From positions 1 through 42,321 of IMG/VR virus record IMGVR_UViG_3300012685_000184: 42,321 bases of DNA, one strand, 5' to 3'. This stretch comes from a virus. The position numbers and the translations under genes are program-made. Position 1 is the stretch's first letter. Each line of letters starts with the position of its first letter. The notes beneath the pieces are model-generated. The model did no database searches. It was not told where the DNA came from and saw nothing but the letters and a program-made list of their open reading frames with translations. Below are positions 38,620 to 42,321 of the stretch, piece after piece.

Positions 38620-39495
38620 TTGCTCTATTACCGCCGATTCCCCGGCGACTATGCGAATGATACCCGCCACCTGACTTTCGTGGAACACGGTGCCTATACC
38701 TTGCTCCTTGATTACTGTTACGCCACAGAAAAACCACTGCCAAAAGATAGGCAAGAAATTTACCGAAAGACATGTGCCCATACCCAAAAAGAGCGAGCCG
38801 CCATCGATCTTATTTTGGCCGAGTTTTTCAACTTGACTAGGCGTGGTTTCGTTCAAGCAAGAGTCAAGGAAGAAATCTTGCGTACAAACAAGAAATCTGA
38901 GGCTCGCCGCATAAGTGGTAGAAAAGGCGGGCTTAAGCGTCAAGCAAATGCTAAGCAAATGCTAAGCAAAACCCAAGCATCCCAGACTCTAGACTCTAGA
39001 CTCCAGACTCTAGAAGAAGCAACACCTAAAGAAAGAGAAGAGAAACCCAACTACGCGCCTGCGGCGCTTGAAGTCGTACCAATCTCGCTTTGGCTTTCTT
39101 TTGTCGAAATGCGAAAGAAAATTCGTAAACCCCTAACTGAACGTGCCGGAGAAATGATTCGAAATAAACTGCGATGGTTTCAAGAGCACGAAGGTGCAGA
39201 CCCCATTGAGATTTTGGAACAATCAGTGATGAATTCATGGGCCGGGATTTTCCCCGTGAAAGGGAATCAAAATGGCACACGACAAACAGGAAGTCGAGAA
39301 CAGGAACGAGCCGAGCGAAGTCAGCAAGCCATCGAAAGAGCTCTCGGACGTCGTAGCGGATTGGCTGATGCTTTACGGGCAGACTTACCGGGAAGAGATC
39401 ACTCAAGAAATGGCGCTGCTTTACCAGAAAGCACTGAGCGACATCCGTCCGGCGATTCTGCACAAGGCATTCCTGCGAGCGGCAAAAAATTGTAA
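38620..39495 (+). CDS. DUF1376 (YdaU-type) replication-associated protein, 291 aa
   Basis: The N-terminal domain (YYRRFPGDYANDTRHLTFVE, HGAYTLLLDYCYATEKPLP) is DUF1376, found in phage replication initiators and helicase-loader loci. A linker at about residues 100-130 is encoded by short tandem DNA repeats, and a C-terminal domain includes VPISLWLSFVEMRKKIRK. TTG 38620 has AAGAGG upstream at 7 bases; in-frame ATG 38560 and GTG 38506 are alternatives. The last 74 codons overlap the next gene in another frame and are Arg/Glu-rich (EQERAERSQQAIERALGRR). Confidence 0.75.
   Translation: MLYYRRFPGDYANDTRHLTFVEHGAYTLLLDYCYATEKPLPKDRQEIYRKTCAHTQKERAAIDLILAEFFNLTRRGFVQARVKEEILRTNKKSEARRISGRKGGLKRQANAKQMLSKTQASQTLDSRLQTLEEATPKEREEKPNYAPAALEVVPISLWLSFVEMRKKIRKPLTERAGEMIRNKLRWFQEHEGADPIEILEQSVMNSWAGIFPVKGNQNGTRQTGSREQERAERSQQAIERALGRRSGLADALRADLPGRDHSRNGAALPESTERHPSGDSAQGIPASGKKL
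38942..39014. repeat. two tandem repeat arrays inside the DUF1376 gene (candidate origin)
   Basis: AAGCAAATGCT is repeated perfectly at 38942-38952 and 38953-38963, with a partial third copy AAGCAAA at 38964-38970. AGACTCT is repeated four times at 38984-39011 (the third ending in C), followed by AGA. An AG-rich stretch follows. Repeats in the middle of a replication-initiator gene recall the lambda O gene, whose iterons form the origin. The origin role is inference only; the repeats also lie in a linker-coding region. Confidence 0.7.
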
Positions 39496-39670
39496 GTTCC
39501 GCCCAACCCCCGCAGAAGTACGTCTTGCCGCAGAAGTTGAGTTCGAAAAAGCAGGGATTCCACGGCGTGAGGATTGTGAATCATGCCGAGGAACTGGATG
39601 GAAAATGGTGGGGCGACCAGATGGACTCGGAATGATGGCAATTCTCTGTGAGTGCCGCAAGGCCGCATGA
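39272..39670 (+). CDS. replication-region protein with C-terminal zinc finger, 132 aa
   Basis: ATG 39272 is preceded by AAGGGAA. It begins 224 bp inside the preceding gene in another frame. The helical body includes KELSDVVADWLMLYGQTYRE and KALSDIRPAILHKAFLRAAK, then CKFRPTPAEVRLAAEVEF, as in phage proteins acting with replicative helicases. The C-terminal CESCRGTGWKMVG and LCECRKAA form a DnaJ-like zinc site. Its stop overlaps the rusA ATG. Loader or initiator partner role is inferred. Confidence 0.65.
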   Translation: MAHDKQEVENRNEPSEVSKPSKELSDVVADWLMLYGQTYREEITQEMALLYQKALSDIRPAILHKAFLRAAKNCKFRPTPAEVRLAAEVEFEKAGIPRREDCESCRGTGWKMVGRPDGLGMMAILCECRKAA

Positions 39671-40029
39671 ATCGACTTCTCATCAATGCGATTTTCCCGG
39701 GCGAGCCGGTTGCGTGGGAACGTGTGATGCTGCGCGGGCCATACATGATCAAGCCGAAAAAGACGCGCCAAGCGCAAGCCAAACTTCGCCGGCAATTGAA
39801 AATGATCTCCCCGACACTTCGAGTGAATGGGCTCGCGCGCTTCGGAACGCAGTTTGTATTCTCAATCGCCGGTGGCGCAAAGGATGGTGATAATCTGCAA
39901 AAACTCGTATGGGACGCGTTCAACGGGAAAATTTGGAAAGACGATCGACAGATTGATGAATGGCAAGGTCGCGTAATCCGTCACGCCAGCGTGTCTCAGA
40001 TTCACATGATTGTGTATGTAATAGAATAG
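39667..40029 (+). CDS. rusA: RusA-family Holliday junction resolvase, 120 aa
   Basis: Cuts four-way junctions formed in replication and recombination. ATG 39667 overlaps the previous stop as ATGA. The family signature is clear: FPGEPVAWERV at the N-terminus, then AKDGDNLQKLVWDAFNGKIW (residues 71-90) and KDDRQIDEW. Acidic residues at positions 75, 83 and 92-93 are the metal ligands. The length of 120 matches E. coli RusA. Confidence 0.88.
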   Translation: MNRLLINAIFPGEPVAWERVMLRGPYMIKPKKTRQAQAKLRRQLKMISPTLRVNGLARFGTQFVFSIAGGAKDGDNLQKLVWDAFNGKIWKDDRQIDEWQGRVIRHASVSQIHMIVYVIE

Positions 40030-40041
40030 GAAAGGGGAACC

Positions 40042-40497
40042 ATGAAGCAAGAAGACAGACAGAAACTTTTCGATAAATTGATGGAGGGCGCGGCCGAGCA
40101 ATCTGAAGGCAACACGACTGCGCTGAAACTTTTCGCGCAATCGACAACGGAAGACCTCGATAAGATCGAGCCACTAATCGACGAGATGGTCAAAGACGCG
40201 ATTTCTCTGCATTGGAGCGAGAAAGATCAGACCTGGATGTTGCCAGGGATTCTGATTTCTTTCCATGAAGCCGTGCAACTTCTAACTTTTCTGAAATTCC
40301 ACGAATGGCACGAACCGCGGCCAGGGTACCATGAGTGCCCGGAATGCAAGATCGAATTCTCGGCGACTCCAGAGAGTTTTCGCCGACACAGGGATCGCTG
40401 TCGCGTCGGCGAACTAATCAAGATTCTTCAGGCCAAAATCACAATGTACGAAGGGAGCAAAAATCATGCCATTCCCGACCACGCGCCAAGCACTTGA
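40042..40497 (+). CDS. C2HC zinc-finger protein, 151 aa
   Basis: ATG 40042 follows AAAGGGGA. The N-terminal 90 residues are helical (EDRQKLFDKLMEGAAEQSEG, LDKIEPLIDEMVKDAISLHW). A single classic finger occurs at HECPECKIEFSATPESFRRH followed by RDRC (about residues 96-119), giving Cys, Cys, His and Cys ligands. The C-terminus is a helix. It overlaps the next gene by 32 bp. Probably nucleic-acid or protein binding; function unknown. Confidence 0.65.
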   Translation: MKQEDRQKLFDKLMEGAAEQSEGNTTALKLFAQSTTEDLDKIEPLIDEMVKDAISLHWSEKDQTWMLPGILISFHEAVQLLTFLKFHEWHEPRPGYHECPECKIEFSATPESFRRHRDRCRVGELIKILQAKITMYEGSKNHAIPDHAPST

Positions 40498-40729
40498 AGA
40501 AAACGGATATTCTTTCAATCACTCAAAAGTTTGCCCGTCCTGCAATGTGACAATCGAGATGTGGAACACGCCGAAAGGGAATATTATGCCGCTGGATTTC
40601 AAACAGAAAGATGGCAGCGAATTCTGCGAGCCGCACTTCGCGAGTTGCAAGGATCCCGTGCAGTACAGTCGGCGGTTGCAAAAGAAAAAAGAGAAAACCG
40701 CCACTGGCGAAGATCCGATTATTCCTTAG
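40466..40729 (+). CDS. Cys-rich hypothetical protein, 87 aa
   Basis: ATG 40466 begins 32 bp inside the previous gene after GGGAGC. The chain contains CPSCNVTIEMWNTPKGNIMP (from residue 23), then FCEPHFASCKDP near residue 53; the Cys pair plus His and Cys can bind one zinc ion. This pattern (CxxC, Trp, TPKG, P-L-D, then H-F-x-x-C) recurs in small phage proteins of unknown role. The C-terminus is Lys-rich. Confidence 0.6.
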   Translation: MPFPTTRQALEENGYSFNHSKVCPSCNVTIEMWNTPKGNIMPLDFKQKDGSEFCEPHFASCKDPVQYSRRLQKKKEKTATGEDPIIP

Positions 40730-40736
40730 CCGCGAT

Positions 40737-40788
40737 CTGCCTTCGGGCGGGCAGCCACTCTAGAAAGGGGTGTGCTTTTTGACACACC
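40737..40788 (+). promoter_or_regulatory. two small hairpins in the gap before 40841
   Basis: CTGCC (40737-40741)/GGCAG (40750-40754) and GGTGTG (40769-40774)/CACACC (40783-40788). Neither is followed by a T-run, although the second loop itself contains TTTTT. They may be an attenuator. TTGACA at 40780-40785 has no matching -10. The remaining bases up to 40840 hold only the ribosome-binding site AGGAGG of the next gene. Confidence 0.35.
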
Positions 40789-40840
40789 GAGCTTTACGTT
40801 TGTTGGGTGGCGACTGCATCAGAAAGTTTGAGGAGGCGTT

Positions 40841-41128
40841 ATGAAAGTAAGAGTCACAAGACAGGACATCGAAGATGGGCGCTACAGGGCTGGGAGTTGC
40901 TGCGGTTGCCCGATTTGGCACGCGCTGGCTAGACGCCTTCATATCTTGGAGGCAGAAACACATGAAACGTATCTAGAAATTCCGACCGTTTACAAAGCAA
41001 AAATCGGCAGGATTGTCATTCCTCTTCCGACAGAAGCAGTTGAGTTCCAAAAGGCACTAATGAAAGATGCCGGCGCAAAGGTTCGTCCATTTGAGTTTGA
41101 AACGGACGTAGAAGTAATGGGGCGATAG
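40841..41128 (+). CDS. hypothetical protein, 95 aa
   Basis: ATG 40841 follows a near-consensus AGGAGG, one of the strongest ribosome-binding sites in the window. The N-terminus KVRVTRQDIEDGRYRAG is followed by SCCGCPIWHALARRLHILEA, a Cys-rich motif seen in small phage proteins that begin with V-T-x-x-D-I. The remainder is a mixed fold (KIGRIVIPLPTEAVEFQKAL). Function unknown. Confidence 0.65.
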   Translation: MKVRVTRQDIEDGRYRAGSCCGCPIWHALARRLHILEAETHETYLEIPTVYKAKIGRIVIPLPTEAVEFQKALMKDAGAKVRPFEFETDVEVMGR

Positions 41129-41186
41129 CCGAAAACTGAATCAGCGCTGAGGTGAGTGAAACCGGAAAGGGGTGTGGGAGCACGCG

Positions 41187-41663
41187 ATGCCCTATGAAGG
41201 CGCAAAAGACGGTAAGCATTACTGGCTGACGCCGCCAGATTTGATGGCGAAGCTACAGGCTGAGTTCGGCTTTGACTTCGATCCGTGCCCGTATCCGCTA
41301 CCGGACGGTTTCGATGGGCTGACTGCTGAATGGGGATCCTCGAATTACGTCAACCCGCCATTCAAGGGGCCAACAGCGTGGGTGCGGAAGGCGATTGCTG
41401 AATCACAGAAAGGGAAGCGCGTCGTGCTGGTGTTCCCGATGGACAAGTGGATTCATTTGCTGCTGGAGGCCGGGGCGCAGGTTCGCAATCTAAGGGACGT
41501 ACGTTGGTGCGCGACAGAGGACGGCTTGCCAGGCAAAGGAACAGGCAGACACATCGCAGCGTTCATTTTGGAGCCAACGAAATGCCGGTATTGCGGAGAA
41601 CCAATGCTGCATTGTATGCGCTTCCCCGCTTGTCGGGCGGCGGGCCCGGCGCGGAGGCCCTGA
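41187..41663 (+). CDS. Dam-type DNA N6-adenine methyltransferase, 158 aa
   Basis: Transfers a methyl group to adenine in DNA, protecting phage DNA from restriction or marking it. The phage Dam family order is seen: WLTPPDLMAKLQAEFGFDFD (from residue 13), DPCPYP at 32-37, then WGSSNYVNPPFKGP with the catalytic NPPF at 56-59, then VLVFPMDKW. The C-terminal 25 residues add a Cys-rich tail (CRYCGEPMLHCMRFPACR). ATG 41187 has GGGAG upstream; GTG 41172 is a possible alternative. No cognate nuclease is seen. Confidence 0.8.
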   Translation: MPYEGAKDGKHYWLTPPDLMAKLQAEFGFDFDPCPYPLPDGFDGLTAEWGSSNYVNPPFKGPTAWVRKAIAESQKGKRVVLVFPMDKWIHLLLEAGAQVRNLRDVRWCATEDGLPGKGTGRHIAAFILEPTKCRYCGEPMLHCMRFPACRAAGPARRP

Positions 41664-41869
41664 TGTCTGACTCGCCGCGCGATAACGAAGGTTACGATCC
41701 GCTGGAAGATGAACAGGCTGCACTTGAGCAAATGCAAGAATCGCTAGAATGTGGCGAAGATTACGAACCGGAAGTCTGCCCGCACTGCGGCAAAGAGTAC
41801 GAAGATTTTAGCGACATCGGCTGCGGGCATTGCGACAGGCGCAGCCCTGAATGGGGAATGTTTTCGTGA
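41663..41869 (+). CDS. acidic zinc-ribbon protein, 68 aa
   Basis: ATG 41663 shares bases with the methyltransferase stop. The first 40 residues are highly acidic (DPLEDEQAALEQMQESLECG), then VCPHCGKEYEDFSDIGCGHC forms a zinc ribbon with two CxxC pairs about 14 residues apart. It is coupled to the methyltransferase gene and could act with it. Function unknown. Confidence 0.6.
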   Translation: MSDSPRDNEGYDPLEDEQAALEQMQESLECGEDYEPEVCPHCGKEYEDFSDIGCGHCDRRSPEWGMFS

Positions 41870-41891
41870 ACTCGCGCACTCGGAGGACAAG

Positions 41892-42212
41892 ATGAGCGTG
41901 GAAATGAATGAAATAACTGTACGTGATGTTTGCGAAGCACTGCATCGTTGGTTTCATGAAAGCCGTAATGTTAGTGGCCCAACAGGTCTATCCATGTGGG
42001 ACAGCCAAATGACGTGGGGAGACGCTGTACAAGAGGCGTTGGCTCGTGCTGATGCTTCGATTGGAGTACGCAACAAACTCAAAGATGTAGCGCGTTGGGC
42101 GAACGGGTTCCTGTGGCGGAAGATTCGCTTCGATGAGTACGATCGCACGATGAGCAAAAAGGAAAGCGGTGCCGTGATGCCCTCTAACTCGCGTGGGAAG
42201 GCCAGGGGATGA
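41892..42212 (+). CDS. hypothetical protein, 106 aa
   Basis: ATG 41892 follows GGAGG at good spacing; the longer in-frame start at 41751 overlaps the previous gene. The chain begins SVEMNEITVRDVCEALHRWF, continues with GPTGLSMWDSQMTWGDAVQE and ends in a basic tail (MPSNSRGKARG). Helical with several Trp. The stop overlaps the final gene's ATG (ATGA). No family recognised. Confidence 0.6.
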   Translation: MSVEMNEITVRDVCEALHRWFHESRNVSGPTGLSMWDSQMTWGDAVQEALARADASIGVRNKLKDVARWANGFLWRKIRFDEYDRTMSKKESGAVMPSNSRGKARG

Positions 42213-42321
42213 GCGACAAAGCAATGGAGGAGTTGATCGAGAAGGTGCTCACAAAGCAATGGCTCCATAAACGCAAAAGTATCCAAGGCGCGGGCTTCGG
42301 AGGTTCTACGGTAATTTCCGA
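42209..42321 (+). CDS. small hypothetical protein, open at window end
   Basis: ATG 42209 overlaps the preceding stop as ATGA. The visible 37 residues include MEELIEKVLTKQWLHKRKS and GAGFGGSTVIS, and no stop occurs before the window edge. The last two bases plus base 1 complete a Glu codon, and the frame then closes at 17-19 as described for the first entry, for 43 residues in all. Function unknown. Confidence 0.6.
   Translation, partial: MSDKAMEELIEKVLTKQWLHKRKSIQGAGFGGSTVIS

Noticed and set aside
40737-40788. Rho-independent terminator after the gene ending at 40729
   Set aside because: Two short stems are present but neither is followed by a T-run, so they are listed only as possible attenuators.

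Overview
The window reads as the complete genome of a tailed double-stranded DNA phage (Caudoviricetes), about 42.3 kb. The gene left open at the right edge (from 42209) continues in frame into the first 19 bases of the window and stops there in a GTGA overlap with the next gene, so the molecule is circular or circularly permuted and was opened at an arbitrary point. Base composition looks moderately GC-rich by eye (not computed). The host is not identifiable from the sequence. A lipobox peptide, a spanin-like protein and a GH108 muramidase favour a Gram-negative host. I saw no tape measure, tail sheath or tail tube gene. With an 831-residue portal, internal-virion-type proteins and one 1540-residue structural protein, a short-tailed (podovirus-like) virion is the best inference. 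No integrase, excisionase, partition gene, RNA polymerase, DNA polymerase or tRNA was recognised.

Layout. (1) Control region and early genes, 33657-42321 and on through 1-1499: ribbon-helix-helix regulator, RecT annealing protein, PD-(D/E)XK exonuclease, DUF1376 replication-type protein with tandem repeats, RusA resolvase, Dam-type methyltransferase and many small Cys-rich proteins, mostly with overlapping stop/start codons. (2) First adhesion module, 1588-5325: a stand-alone fibre-tip domain, a structural protein and a beta-helix tailspike. (3) Accessory cassette, 5330-6943: glutaredoxin-like protein, small membrane protein and secreted DUF642-like protein, closed by a strong terminator at 6969-6999. 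(4) Packaging and head, 7009-16046: small and large terminase, a run of tiny proteins, portal, scaffold candidate and major capsid protein. (5) Co-chaperonin (GroES-like), connector genes, tail fibre, giant tail protein and internal proteins, 16155-30454. (6) Lysis region, 30451-32179, then a lone acidic protein and a bidirectional terminator at 32738-32784. (7) The only minus-strand genes, 32806-33573: a membrane protein, a pentapeptide-repeat gene broken by one ochre stop, and a zinc-finger protein.

Points of most interest: a dyad at 33598-33636 centred between divergent promoters next to the RHH gene; strongly folded noncoding gaps around the capsid genes, namely a three-way junction at 18367-18440 and a three-hairpin leader at 16048-16148 whose last hairpin covers the ribosome-binding site of the phage GroES gene; the in-frame stop in the pentapeptide gene; and the same fibre-tip domain encoded twice, 17 kb apart. 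All family names come from reading motifs by eye; no database search was run.
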